The position numbers and the translations under genes are program-made. 64,000 nucleotides of DNA from Sphingobium sp. BYY-5 (lineage in GTDB: Bacteria > Pseudomonadota > Alphaproteobacteria > Sphingomonadales > Sphingomonadaceae): NCBI RefSeq assembly GCF_022758885.1, contig NZ_JALEBH010000002.1, positions 620,001 through 684,000 of the forward strand, read 5' to 3'. The notes under the pieces were generated by a model. It saw only the letters and a program-made list of their open reading frames with translations. It ran no database searches and was not told where the DNA came from. Positions 10,165 through 19,352 of the stretch are shown one piece after another. Every line of letters begins with the position of its first letter. The stretch's first letter is position 1.

Positions 10165-12921
10165 ATGAAACCGCACTGGCTCCTCCTGTCGGGTGCGTTG
10201 CTGTTGCCAGCATCGCCGATCGCCGCGCAAGGCACTACCGCGCCGACGCCGCCCGAACGCTTCTTCAAGCAACCGCCCGGCACCGACTATTATCTCGCCA
10301 ACTATAGCGAATATGAGGCCTATCTGAAGCGGTTGGCGGCCGAATCCGACCGGATCAGGCTGGTCGACATCGGCAAGACCGCCGAGGGGCGGACCCAGTG
10401 GATGGCGATCATCTCCTCCCCCGCCAATCTGGCGAAGCTGGACGAGTATCGCGCCATCGCCGAAAAGCTGGCCCGCGCCCATGGCGTGGACGAAGCCGAG
10501 GCGCGCAAGCTGGCGGCGCAGGGCAAGGCGATCGTCTGGATCGACGCGGGGATGCACGCGACCGAGACGGTGACCTCACAGGGGCAGATTCAGGTCATTC
10601 ACCGGATGCTGAGCCAGTCGGACCCGGAAACGCTGCGGATGCTGGACGATTGCATCATCCTGTTCGGGCACGACAATCCCGACGGCATGGAGTTGGTCAG
10701 CAACTGGTATATGCGTCAGGCCGATCCCAAAAAGCGGGAATTTGCCACCCTGCCCTGGCTCTATCAGAAATACGTCGGCCACGACAATAACCGCGACAGC
10801 TTCATGGCGGCCATGCCGGAGACGGAAAATGTCAATCGGGTGCTGTTCCGCCAATGGTATCCGCAGATCGTCTATAATCAGCACCAGACCGGGCCGGAAG
10901 GCATGGTGGTGTTCGTGCCGCCCTTCCGCGATCCGTTCAATTTCAACTATGACCCGATCGTCATGTCACAACTGAACGAAGTCGGCTTCTCCATGCATTC
11001 GCGGCTGATTGCGGAAGGCAAGGCGGGGTCGGGTACGCGCAGCGCAGCCCGCTATTCGACCTGGCACAATGGGATGGAGCGGTCGGTCGCCTATTTCCAC
11101 AACAGCATCGGCCTACTGACGGAGGTTATCGGTGGGCCGACCCCGGCGAAGATACCCCTGGTGCCCGCGACCCAATTGCCGCGCGGCGACGAGATGATGC
11201 CGATCGCCCCGCGTGACTGGCATTTGCAGGACTCGCTCGATTATCAATGGACGCTCGATCGAGCGGTCATCGACTATGCTTCGCGCAATCGCGAGCGGCT
11301 GTTGTTCAACATCTGGCGCATGGGCGCGAACAGCATCGAGAAGGGCAGCAAGGATAGCTGGACGATCACGCCGTCAAAGGTGGATCGCCTGACCAGCGCC
11401 GCGCCGCTCAAGACGGAGGACAAGGATGCCCGGCCGGGCGGCCCGAAGAAGGTCGACCCGGCCCTCTACAAGGCGATGCTGCAAGCCCCGGCCGAACGCG
11501 ATCCGCGCGCCTATGTCATCCCCGCCGACCAGCGCGACATGCCAACGGCAATCGCCTTCCTCAACGCGCTCATCAAGAATGGGATTGAGGTGGAGCGCGC
11601 AGATGCGCCGTTCCAGGCAGGCGGGAAAAACTATGCCGCCGGTTCCTATATCGTGCGTACGGCCCAAGCCTATCGCCCACATGTGATCGACATGTTCGAG
11701 CCGCAGGACCATCCGCACGACACCGACTATCCGGGTGGCCCGCCGACCGCTCCTTATGACATTACCGGCTATACATTGGCCTATCAGATGGGCATCGGGT
11801 TCGACCGCATTCTCGATGGCCTCGACCAACGCTTCGCGCCGGTGCCCGATCTGCTTGCTCCGCCACCAGGCCGGATTGTCGGTCAGGGGACGGCAGGTTG
11901 GATCGTCGGACATGAAACCAATAACAGCTTCATCCTGACCAACCGGCTATTGAAGGCCGGCATCCGCCCGGCCTGGCTGAAACAGGCGGTAGCGGCGGAT
12001 GGCGAGACGATGCAAGCTGGCGCGATCTGGATTCCTGCTTCGGGCGAGGCGCGAACGCTCGTGGAGAAGGCAGTCACGGAGCTGGGCCTGACCGTTCATG
12101 CGGCGGATGCAGCGCCGCAAGGCGAGCGGATAGCGCTCAAGCCCCTACGGATCGGCCTGGTGGATCGTTATGGCGGGCTGATGTCGTCGGGCTGGACCCG
12201 TTTCCTGCTCGAACGGTTCGAATTTCCCTTCATGCAGGTCTTTCCCAAACGGCTGGACGCCGGCAATCTCGCCAGGGATTATGATGTCCTGCTGTTCACC
12301 GACGATGCCCTGCCGCCCAGCGGCGCCTGGGGATCGGACCGCCCGGGTAAGCAGCCCGAGTTGAAGGACACGCCCGCCGAATATCAACCGATGCTGGGCG
12401 AGGTAACGGATGCCAAAACGGTGCCGGCCGTGGCAGACTTTGCCCGCAACGGTGGCGCGATCGTCGCAATCGGCAGTTCCGCGCGCTTTATCGACCTGTT
12501 CCACACGTCGCTCAAGCCTGCCCTGACGCGGGAGGTGGATGGGTCGCTCAAGATGCCCGACACCAGGAGCTTCTACATCCCTGGATCGATCTTGCGCGCG
12601 CGCGTCGATAATCGCCAACCGCTGGCCTATGGCTTGCCCGATCAGGTCGATATCTTCTTCAACCAGTCCCAGACCTTCGTGTCCGTGACCAACGCCTCGC
12701 CCTATGGCAAGGCGAGCTGGTTCGAGGGGCGAGACCTGCTGCGTAGCGGCTGGGCCGTAGGGCAAGAAAAGCTGGCGGGGACGATCGCGGTCGCGGATGT
12801 CGATGTCGGCAAGGGCAAGCTGCTGCTGATGGCGCCCGAAGTGGCCCAGCGCGCGCAGTCCTACGGCACCTTCAAATTCCTGTTCAATGCCCTGCTCTAC
12901 GGCGCTGCCAACCGGAAATAA
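10165..12921 (+). CDS. Secreted M14-family zinc carboxypeptidase-like protein
   Basis: The 918-residue protein carries a signal peptide (cleavage near PIAAQ) followed by an M14 carboxypeptidase domain. Visible zinc ligands are His131 and Glu134 in GMHATETVTSQ and a later His at residue 240 in YNQHQTGPEG. GKTAEGR, typical of the family, precedes them. The long C-terminal half (about residue 430 onward) resembles the large M14 proteins of Sphingomonadales, with a class I amidotransferase-like portion near LLFTDDALPP. It probably trims peptides in the periplasm. It is the last gene of the receptor-protease-amidohydrolase-peptidase series, starting after tctggagagaatag. Confidence 0.88.
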   Translation: MKPHWLLLSGALLLPASPIAAQGTTAPTPPERFFKQPPGTDYYLANYSEYEAYLKRLAAESDRIRLVDIGKTAEGRTQWMAIISSPANLAKLDEYRAIAEKLARAHGVDEAEARKLAAQGKAIVWIDAGMHATETVTSQGQIQVIHRMLSQSDPETLRMLDDCIILFGHDNPDGMELVSNWYMRQADPKKREFATLPWLYQKYVGHDNNRDSFMAAMPETENVNRVLFRQWYPQIVYNQHQTGPEGMVVFVPPFRDPFNFNYDPIVMSQLNEVGFSMHSRLIAEGKAGSGTRSAARYSTWHNGMERSVAYFHNSIGLLTEVIGGPTPAKIPLVPATQLPRGDEMMPIAPRDWHLQDSLDYQWTLDRAVIDYASRNRERLLFNIWRMGANSIEKGSKDSWTITPSKVDRLTSAAPLKTEDKDARPGGPKKVDPALYKAMLQAPAERDPRAYVIPADQRDMPTAIAFLNALIKNGIEVERADAPFQAGGKNYAAGSYIVRTAQAYRPHVIDMFEPQDHPHDTDYPGGPPTAPYDITGYTLAYQMGIGFDRILDGLDQRFAPVPDLLAPPPGRIVGQGTAGWIVGHETNNSFILTNRLLKAGIRPAWLKQAVAADGETMQAGAIWIPASGEARTLVEKAVTELGLTVHAADAAPQGERIALKPLRIGLVDRYGGLMSSGWTRFLLERFEFPFMQVFPKRLDAGNLARDYDVLLFTDDALPPSGAWGSDRPGKQPELKDTPAEYQPMLGEVTDAKTVPAVADFARNGGAIVAIGSSARFIDLFHTSLKPALTREVDGSLKMPDTRSFYIPGSILRARVDNRQPLAYGLPDQVDIFFNQSQTFVSVTNASPYGKASWFEGRDLLRSGWAVGQEKLAGTIAVADVDVGKGKLLLMAPEVAQRAQSYGTFKFLFNALLYGAANRK

Positions 12922-12928
12922 GGATCAT

Positions 12929-12958
12929 GGATCGGAGCATGATGTGATGCCCCGATCC
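12929..12958. terminator. Bidirectional hairpin between convergent genes
   Basis: The arms ggatcggagcat (12929-12940) and atgccccgatcc (12947-12958) pair at 11 of 12 positions around a 6-base loop. It lies exactly between the converging peptidase and FecR genes and could serve both, though T-tracts are lacking. Confidence 0.5.
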
Positions 12959-12963
12959 CCTCA

Positions 12964-14028
12964 TCAGCTATGGCCGGCGCAGTCGGCCTCGGCCGCATTG
13001 GCGCCGGGGGTCAGGATGATGCGGTCCGCGCTGCGATCGACATGGACCAGCCCCTGCTGCTCCAACGCTTCGGCCAACCCATCAGCATTATCGATCTCGA
13101 AAACGCCGCTGATGACGATGCGGGCTGCCATATCCGTCACCATCAACCGCCCAGGGGCGTAGCGGTTCATCTGTGCGGCAACATCGGACAGGCATTGCGC
13201 CGTGAATATGATGCGACCATCTCGCCAGGCGCTTTCGCGCACGGCATCCACAGCACCGACCGATACGAACGACGCATCCTGCGTCAAGCGCATCCCGGCC
13301 GGGATCATGGCCGTGTGATGGCCGTCCCGGCTCGCCATCTTCGTCACCACGCGGACAACACCCTCGGTCGTCGTCACCTGTTCGCGCCCCGATAGTCGGG
13401 AGACGTCGAATGCCGTGCCGACCGCCGTCGCCGTCAAGCGGCCAGCCGAGACGATGAAGGGCCAGCTCTTATCCCTGTGGACCGCAAAATAGGCACGCCC
13501 CCGTTCCAGATCGATCGATCGCTCTTTTGCGGAAAAGGCAAAACGAATAGCGCTATCGGCGTCAAGCACCACGCGAGAGCCGTCGGGCAGGAGGATATTG
13601 CGTCGGCGACCAGCCGGGCTGAACAGGCGCGTGCCTTCTTCCCGCGTCATCTGGCGTTCCGCCGGGGCGTCCTGCACCATGTGCTGGCCGGAATGCCCCA
13701 TCAGCCAAATAAGCGTCGGTATTGCGACCAGCGCCGCAATCGACGCCGCCAACAGGCCGCTACGCCTCCACCGGCGTGATGCGGGCGCTGGCGCAGCCTT
13801 GTAACGCGCCTTCATCTGCGCCTTCATCTCCGATAAGGCAGGACTGTCCTGGAAACGGCCGGCGCTCTCCCATGCCGCCTTGACCGCGTCCATCGCGGCG
13901 CAATGCTCCGGTGCCTGAGCGCGCCAGCATTCCATGTCGGCCTCATCGGCGGACGTCGCCTTGCCCGATTGGAGCCGCGCCCAATAGGTGGCGGCGATAT
14001 CATAGGGATCGTCCCCATCCGTAGTCAT
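12964..14028 (-). CDS. FecR-family anti-sigma/signal transducer
   Basis: This 354-residue inner-membrane regulator should hold the neighbouring ECF sigma factor and receive a signal from the TonB receptor's N-terminal domain. The cytoplasmic DUF4880-like N-terminus (AATYWARLQSGKATSADEAD, then FQDSPALSEMK) is followed by one membrane helix at about residues 87-107 (GLLAASIAALVAIPTLIWLM). The periplasmic FecR domain contains GRRRNILLPDGSRVVLDADS and LERGRAYFAV. It ends with a DUF4974/STN-like fold (VFEIDNADGLAEALEQ). It lies 12 bases after the sigma gene and is the last gene of the trio. Confidence 0.92.
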   Translation of the reverse strand: MTTDGDDPYDIAATYWARLQSGKATSADEADMECWRAQAPEHCAAMDAVKAAWESAGRFQDSPALSEMKAQMKARYKAAPAPASRRWRRSGLLAASIAALVAIPTLIWLMGHSGQHMVQDAPAERQMTREEGTRLFSPAGRRRNILLPDGSRVVLDADSAIRFAFSAKERSIDLERGRAYFAVHRDKSWPFIVSAGRLTATAVGTAFDVSRLSGREQVTTTEGVVRVVTKMASRDGHHTAMIPAGMRLTQDASFVSVGAVDAVRESAWRDGRIIFTAQCLSDVAAQMNRYAPGRLMVTDMAARIVISGVFEIDNADGLAEALEQQGLVHVDRSADRIILTPGANAAEADCAGHS

Positions 14029-14040
14029 GCAACGATTGCC

Positions 14041-14574
14041 TTAACGGACCAGCCGCCGGGCGATATGAGCAACCGCCTTGGCGACATGCTTTTCGATCGC
14101 GCTCACCGAAATCCCGACCTTCTCCGCAATCTCGCCATAGGCCCATCCCTCATAACGTCGCATCAGGAAGATGTCGCGTGTCCGCTCGGGCAAATCCTCC
14201 AGAGCATGGACAAGGCGCGCAAGCTCCTCCTTTCCCTCTAAGACGCGATCGGCCGTACATTCCTCAGCAGGATGATCCTTTTCGGTCAATTCTCCATGGC
14301 TGGCCGCGTGCCGCGCCTTGTCACGCCGGGCTTGGTCGCGCAGCACGCTGGTGGCGGTTCGGAAAATATAGCCTTCCAGATTATCGATGCTGTCCTTCGC
14401 ATCGCGCGCGTGCATACGCAGCATCACGTCCTGGACCAGGTCGTCCACCATTGCACCATTGCTCACCCGACGGGAAAAATACCGACGAAGCGCAGGCACA
14501 TAAGACAGATAGTCCGGGCGCTGATCCATGTCGGTCCACAAACCGACCGTCGACGATTCAGATGAACAGTTCAC
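14041..14574 (-). CDS. ECF RNA polymerase sigma factor, FecI-like
   Basis: The 177-residue protein has a sigma-70 region 2 (VDDLVQDVMLRMHARDAKD with EGYIFRTATSVLRDQARR) and a region 4 helix-turn-helix (LEDLPERTRDIFLMRRYEG, then YGEIAEKVGISVSAIEKHV). It should direct transcription of the receptor gene next to it when released by the FecR partner. The GTG at 14574 is chosen because aggggatatg precedes it; an ATG at 14529 is an alternative start. The order receptor, sigma, FecR differs from the usual sigma-FecR-receptor order. Confidence 0.93.
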   Translation of the reverse strand: MNCSSESSTVGLWTDMDQRPDYLSYVPALRRYFSRRVSNGAMVDDLVQDVMLRMHARDAKDSIDNLEGYIFRTATSVLRDQARRDKARHAASHGELTEKDHPAEECTADRVLEGKEELARLVHALEDLPERTRDIFLMRRYEGWAYGEIAEKVGISVSAIEKHVAKAVAHIARRLVR

Positions 14575-14587
14575 TCCATATCCCCTG

Positions 14588-17131
14588 CTACCAACGCCTG
14601 TTCCAGCTCAGCAGGATCGTGCGTGGTCCATAGCTGAACGTTTGACCCACGCCGTATCCGTTAGTGACGGTGCGAAGATTCGCGACGCGATCGAAGATAT
14701 TCCGGGCCTGGAGCGCGACGTCATTCCGATCCCAGCGATAGGAAAAGCTGGCACCAAAGAGCACAAAGCCAGACGTTGCGGTAAAATCCGGGTCGTTCGC
14801 GCTGAAGGTCGACCAGGAACCGGACTGATATTGCCAGTCCCCCTCGATCCTGAACCCGCGCCCGTTGCCAATACGCCAATCGCGCGCAAGGTTGAATTGC
14901 AGGCGATGGCGCGGCACGAAAGGAATATCGTCGCCAATATCGGCGCTGCCGACCAGAAGTCTGGCATCAGACACGCGGGACAATTGTGCGTGGATCAGGC
15001 TGGCTTCGAGCTTCGCGGTAAGGCTGGTCTCTGGCCGAACGATCAGCTCGATCTCCGCTCCCCGGATCGTAGCATTGCCGATATTCACCAGATAGGCGTG
15101 CGATCGATTTTCCGACAGCGCGCGATACTGCATGTTACGCCAGTCGTTCATATAGGCGGTGACGGTCATCTCCGCGACCGTTCCCCAGCGCAGGTTCAGA
15201 CCCAGTTCCGCCCCCCAGAGGCTGTCACTGCCGTAGGTCAGGCGATCAGGCAGCAGGACAGACGCGGTGTTGACCCCGCCCGGCCGAAAGCTGCGCACCA
15301 ACTGCGTGTGCCAGGTTACTCCCAGCACGATCGGCACATCGATATGAAAGCGCCCGCCAAGGCCCTGGCTTTTCTTGACTGTGAGCGGCCAAGACGCGAT
15401 CGATCCGCTAAGAATGTTGGGCACGACCACGTCATTCTGTGACGAGACGCGATAGCGATCGTAACGGACGCCCACGGACAGAAGTAGCCCTTCCTCATCC
15501 CGATAGGCTATGTTGCCGAACAGCCCGGCTTGATCCTTGGAGATCGCCAGCCGGCGCTCCCCGAAAATAATTGGGACGGCATCTTCTTCCAGTGGGAAGG
15601 ACGACAATTGGCTGCGCAGCTTTTCGGAGCGATGGTCGACGAGCAGACCGGCAACCCATGCGATGCCGTCCGCCTCTTCATTACCAAGGCGCAACTCTTG
15701 CCAGACCCGCGTCGACAGAATGGGGATATGCAGCAACGACGGTGCCAGGGACGCGACATGATCGGCATATTGCTGGCTTTGCCCGGCATCGCAGGACGGC
15801 GTTGCGAGATCGTAATAACGCTGACAGCCTTCCGAATCGCTTCCCTGTAGCAGGGTCGCGTTGGTGCGGTCATAGCGCCGGTCGAGCCTCCAACGATAGG
15901 CGGCCGATATACTGGTCAGCTTCAGCGCGCCTTGGTCATAGTCGATCTTGAGACGGCCGAGCAGGAAATCATGCTCTGTCGGAGCGGCGAAGTAGCGATC
16001 GGTGCGATATGGGCCAAGCGCCTGAAGCCAGGATGAAACATCGGAGACGCGCCGGTGCTGCCAGGCGAACATCAGCGACATGTCAAGATTGGACACAGGC
16101 ACGGCCCGCGCCGTCAGGCGAAATCCAGCCATGTCGTCGTCATTGACGTTCCGCATACCCGTTCGGACATTGTCGATATAACCGCCATCCCGGCTGACAT
16201 AGGCGGTCGCACGAAAGGCGGCGGCCGATCCCACGGGAACGTTGATGGTCGACGAGGCTGCGACATCGGCATCGCCGCCCTGCTGAACGCCCAAGGCGAC
16301 TTTCGACCTCCCATGCCATTCGCCCAGCACAGGCTCCTCCGGCTCAATCTCAATCTCACCGGCAAGAGACCCCGCGCCATGTTCGCTATTGCGGGCGATA
16401 CGGGATATCTGGACCCGGCGTATATCCACCAGAGCAAGGTCGCTGGCGGTGCGAGCGGCATCGCTGCCCGTTCCGGACGGCCCGGAAATCGGAACGCCCG
16501 CAAAATAGACGGGCGTGGTCGCCTCCCCTGCCATGCCGACTCCGCGTACGAGCAGTGCCTGCTGGCCCGAACCGGCCGGTTGGCTGAAAAAACTCGGACT
16601 GGCGTTCACCAGGGCGGCCATTGAAACCTCCTGCGGCCGCACGCGGATGTCGCTCATCAAACCGACCTTTTCCTGCCGTCGCTCTGCCGTGACGACCAGG
16701 GGTAAAAGGCTCATCGGATCGGGTGGAGCTTTCGGCACGGTCTCGGCATTCAATGGACCGAGCGCCTTCTCAATTATCGTCACCCCGCCCGCCGTCTCGC
16801 GCGACACCAGCCCCGATCCCTTGAGCAATCGCCGCAACGCCATGTCGAAGGTCATACGACCGGTGATGGATCGGGTATGCTTGCCCCCGGTCAGGGATGC
16901 GCGGAAAACGATCTGCCGTCCGCCTTGCAAAGCAAGTTGCTGAACCGCCGACACCATATCTTGGGGGGCGATGTCGAACCGGCTTTCGATCGATGGCCTG
17001 GCTGCGAGCGGTTGAAAAACGGATAGGGTAAATATCAGGGCCGACGCGGAACCCGCCTTCAACCCATATAATGATGATAGCCTCCAACGCGCGAACGACG
17101 AGGCAGACGCCGTTTCTCGCCCGCACACCAC
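14588..17131 (-). CDS. TonB-dependent transducer/receptor with STN domain
   Basis: This 847-residue outer-membrane protein has an N-terminal secretin/TonB short (STN) domain at about residues 50-105 (FDIAPQDMVSAVQQLALQ, then RMTFDMALRRLLKGSGL). That domain signals to a FecR partner, and the next two genes encode sigma and FecR. The plug contains ALLVRGVGMAGEA and the barrel ends with an aromatic residue in LLSWNRRW. The start is uncertain: the frame opens with a GTG at 17131 and the signal peptide ends near LAARP. The ligand is unknown. The peptide-use operon faces it across 12921-12964, so a shared function is possible but not shown. Confidence 0.88.
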   Translation of the reverse strand: MVCGRETASASSFARWRLSSLYGLKAGSASALIFTLSVFQPLAARPSIESRFDIAPQDMVSAVQQLALQGGRQIVFRASLTGGKHTRSITGRMTFDMALRRLLKGSGLVSRETAGGVTIIEKALGPLNAETVPKAPPDPMSLLPLVVTAERRQEKVGLMSDIRVRPQEVSMAALVNASPSFFSQPAGSGQQALLVRGVGMAGEATTPVYFAGVPISGPSGTGSDAARTASDLALVDIRRVQISRIARNSEHGAGSLAGEIEIEPEEPVLGEWHGRSKVALGVQQGGDADVAASSTINVPVGSAAAFRATAYVSRDGGYIDNVRTGMRNVNDDDMAGFRLTARAVPVSNLDMSLMFAWQHRRVSDVSSWLQALGPYRTDRYFAAPTEHDFLLGRLKIDYDQGALKLTSISAAYRWRLDRRYDRTNATLLQGSDSEGCQRYYDLATPSCDAGQSQQYADHVASLAPSLLHIPILSTRVWQELRLGNEEADGIAWVAGLLVDHRSEKLRSQLSSFPLEEDAVPIIFGERRLAISKDQAGLFGNIAYRDEEGLLLSVGVRYDRYRVSSQNDVVVPNILSGSIASWPLTVKKSQGLGGRFHIDVPIVLGVTWHTQLVRSFRPGGVNTASVLLPDRLTYGSDSLWGAELGLNLRWGTVAEMTVTAYMNDWRNMQYRALSENRSHAYLVNIGNATIRGAEIELIVRPETSLTAKLEASLIHAQLSRVSDARLLVGSADIGDDIPFVPRHRLQFNLARDWRIGNGRGFRIEGDWQYQSGSWSTFSANDPDFTATSGFVLFGASFSYRWDRNDVALQARNIFDRVANLRTVTNGYGVGQTFSYGPRTILLSWNRRW

Positions 17132-17517
17132 TCAAGAAGCCTTCGATATCAGGACCCAAGGGTCAGAACGAGCCGCGCGGCAATATCCATCAGCACATCA
17201 TGAATCGATTGTGCGCCAGATGAATTTCCCGGCCACCGAACATTTCAAGCAACTATCCGGCGAAACCGGTGAAGGTTGAGAGAAAAATGGTTCGTCGAGA
17301 TATTCCAGGCATCAACAATGGATTGTCCCTTTCAACGCAAAGGAAGGTCGTCAATGCTGGCGTGGACGCCTGGGCGGAATGGCTGACCGATCAGATCTGC
17401 ATGCGCTCCTAATCTCTACTCATTTAGTAGTCAATTTTGAAATTTTGCATTGCGGTCACTGACCGAACTGGCGATGCGAACCGAAAGCTGGGGTGGGCAA
17501 TGCCCACCCCATGCGTC
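17132..17517. other. Intergenic region with possible 41-residue ORF
   Basis: The first part holds the promoter side of the minus-strand receptor gene. A plus-strand ORF at 17287-17412 (begins MVRRDIPGIN, ends QICMRS) follows a gaaggttgagag ribosome-like site. It has no recognised family and may be spurious. A perfect 9-bp stem with a 3-base loop at 17490-17510 (ggggtgggc and gcccacccc) lies just past the OmpA stop and may end that transcript, although no T-run follows. Confidence 0.4.
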
Positions 17518-18390
17518 TCACAGGCCGTCGAGGCCCTTGCTAACCAGGACATTCACCGCAACGCGGCGGTTCTGTGCCTTGCCTTCAACGGAGTCATTGC
17601 TCGCCAGAGGGTCGGCTTCGGCCATTCCGGTGGGGGTAAGCATACGATAGGGTTTCCAGCCGCAGGCCTGCTGAAGATAATTGACGACGCGACCGGCTCG
17701 CTTTTCGCTAAGCTCCTGATTGAGTTCTTCACCACCCGTAGAATCGGTATAACCTACCACAAGCAGCAGGGCGTTGCTCATCCCCTCAGCAGTGGTCGCC
17801 GTGGCGCAGAGTTCGTTTTTCGCCTGAGCGGACAGCACCGCCTTGCCAGTGTCGAAATTCACGTTGGTCGTGCTTTTGACATTATACTGGTCGATCTCAC
17901 CCATACGACCACGCAGGGCCTCCGTTGCCGCGGTCTGCTCCTCGAAGCCCTGCGCGGTGCCGTTATGGATCATCGATGCGGTCTTGAGATCCTTATTCTG
18001 AAGATTGATCCGGCTCGCCACCAGGCCACCACCCGACTGCAATGTCTTGACGGTAACGGGCAGGCCATTGAGCAGCGATGTTGCGGCCAGCCTGCTGCGG
18101 TTGAGGCCGAAAAAGCCCTTGCTGGCACTGATCCGGGTGTCATCGTTGATGACGATGACGGACTTGGTGCCGTCGGCGGCCGTGACCTGCATCCTGTCAC
18201 CGCTGCGTGCAGAAATGATGCCATTGATCTGCGGCCCTTCGGTCATCTCGGCTGGCGGCAAAGATGCGGTCGCGGAGACGTCGGCCGCAGGCGGATCCTG
18301 CGTCTGTGCAGCCAGACTGCCCGATGATGCCCCGGAAAGCAGGGCAAGCATCAAGAGACATTGTGAGCTTTTGGAAATGACACTCATCAC
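17518..18390 (-). CDS. OmpA-family protein with N-terminal DUF5666-like region
   Basis: This 290-residue exported protein has a signal peptide ending near SLAAQ. Residues about 50-130 form a small beta domain that may be DUF5666-like (INGIISARSGDRMQVTAADG, then VIVINDDTRIS). The C-terminal OmpA/MotB peptidoglycan-binding domain spans about 165-285, with VNFDTGKAVLSAQAKNEL, VVGYTDSTGG, LSEKRAGRVVNYL and NRRVAVNV. It probably anchors in the periplasm to peptidoglycan. It stands alone, and a 9-bp inverted repeat lies about 110 bases upstream (18504-18540). Confidence 0.88.
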   Translation of the reverse strand: MMSVISKSSQCLLMLALLSGASSGSLAAQTQDPPAADVSATASLPPAEMTEGPQINGIISARSGDRMQVTAADGTKSVIVINDDTRISASKGFFGLNRSRLAATSLLNGLPVTVKTLQSGGGLVASRINLQNKDLKTASMIHNGTAQGFEEQTAATEALRGRMGEIDQYNVKSTTNVNFDTGKAVLSAQAKNELCATATTAEGMSNALLLVVGYTDSTGGEELNQELSEKRAGRVVNYLQQACGWKPYRMLTPTGMAEADPLASNDSVEGKAQNRRVAVNVLVSKGLDGL

Positions 18391-18503
18391 GCTACTCCTT
18401 CAAAATTCGACCAGTCGGGCCTGCATGACCGCAGCTTCTCGTCCGACTGCCGCCCGCGTGGTGGCGTATTCAGCTGTCAGAACCCTCTCCATCTGGATGC
18501 TCT

Positions 18504-18540
18504 GCCTGTTCAGATTAACCTTTCTGTCACATGAACAGGC
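18504..18540. repeat. Inverted repeat upstream of OmpA-like gene
   Basis: The 9-base arms gcctgttca (18504-18512) and tgaacaggc (18532-18540) are perfectly complementary, with a 19-base spacer. The position, about 110 bases before the OmpA-like start, fits a regulator site. Confidence 0.4.
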
Positions 18541-19070
18541 TGAGCCACATCGGCAGTTGTGCGGGCAATTGGAGCATATTGCGCGACGAACCGATCCACA
18601 TCGGGTGACGAAAATGGACATCTGCATCCGGTTGATTTTTCCAATAGATTTTGGATAAACTTCCCATATTTTCATTTATTATTTCAATAATATAATGACT
18701 TATTTCATAGAGATAATTTAACAGCTCATTATTTATATTTCAGAAATATTCATTCAACGCCATATTCACATCTGCTTCCGGCAATCCTTGGGCCAGCCGT
18801 GAATGGCCGGGAATGACGCATGGCGAACGGCTTCGAAGCCGGCCCGTCTTAACCATTCAATGCCTGATTTTTACTCTCACATGCGGACGTCCGATGTTCT
18901 GACAACCGACTTCACGAGCGATACAATGCGGCCCCTCCTATTACCGAAGGGCCGGAAGGATCAGATACCTCCTGTATCCAAAGGTAAGCTGCCGGTCTGC
19001 TTTCCCATTCTGCGCGACCAGTCTGGTGCAGTACCGCTGACTAGCCACTAGCTTCCGCCTTAACGATACG

Positions 19071-19087
19071 ATATGATAAAATCATAT
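19071..19087 (+). promoter_or_regulatory. Palindromic operator upstream of parDE
   Basis: The arms atatgat and atcatat are perfect inverted repeats around aaa, 16 bases before the antitoxin start and just upstream of the ggagg ribosome site. ParD antitoxins usually repress their own promoter through such palindromes, so autoregulation is the likely role. Confidence 0.6.
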
Positions 19088-19103
19088 TGGAACGGAGGTA
19101 GGC

Positions 19104-19352
19104 ATGGCTGCGAAAGCAATTACGGTAACGCTTGGCGAAATGTCATCGCACGCCGAGCGCCATCTGGCGTCTGGCCGATATGCGTCCATGAGTGAAGTGA
19201 TGCGAGCGGGTTTGCGTGCGCTGGATCGCGAAGAAGCTGTATTGGATGAACTGGTGCGCGTCCGCGTTGCCGAAGCCCTAGCTGATCCTCGCCCCCCTAT
19301 GCCGCTCGACAAGGCATTTGCGCAGGTTAGGGCTTCGATCGTCAAGAGATGA
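19104..19352 (+). CDS. parD: ParD-family type II antitoxin
   Basis: This 82-residue protein has an N-terminal ribbon-helix-helix fold (ITVTLGEMSSHAERHLASG, then SMSEVMRAGLRALDREEA), the mark of ParD/CopG antitoxins. The C-terminal tail, rich in charged residues, should wrap and neutralise the toxin. A ggagg site stands 5-9 bases before the ATG. The gene overlaps the toxin by 4 bases, so the two are translationally coupled. A palindrome just upstream probably binds the antitoxin. Confidence 0.9.
   Translation: MAAKAITVTLGEMSSHAERHLASGRYASMSEVMRAGLRALDREEAVLDELVRVRVAEALADPRPPMPLDKAFAQVRASIVKR

Larger units (their letters stand above)
18391..19103. other. Intergenic region with AT-rich block
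   Basis: No supported gene is seen over about 700 bases. The stretch 18640-18770 is strikingly AT-rich against a GC-rich background and contains runs such as ttattatttcaataatataatg. It could be a promoter region, a binding site for a nucleoid protein, or a scar of imported DNA next to the toxin-antitoxin pair. Confidence 0.6.

Noticed and set aside
18640..18770. AT-rich block considered as a replication origin or CRISPR leader
   Set aside because: No repeated boxes, no DnaA-like clusters and no spacer-repeat pattern were seen.
18803..19051. 82-codon plus-strand frame before parD
   Set aside because: No ribosome site or recognisable pattern; lies in a gap that looks non-coding.
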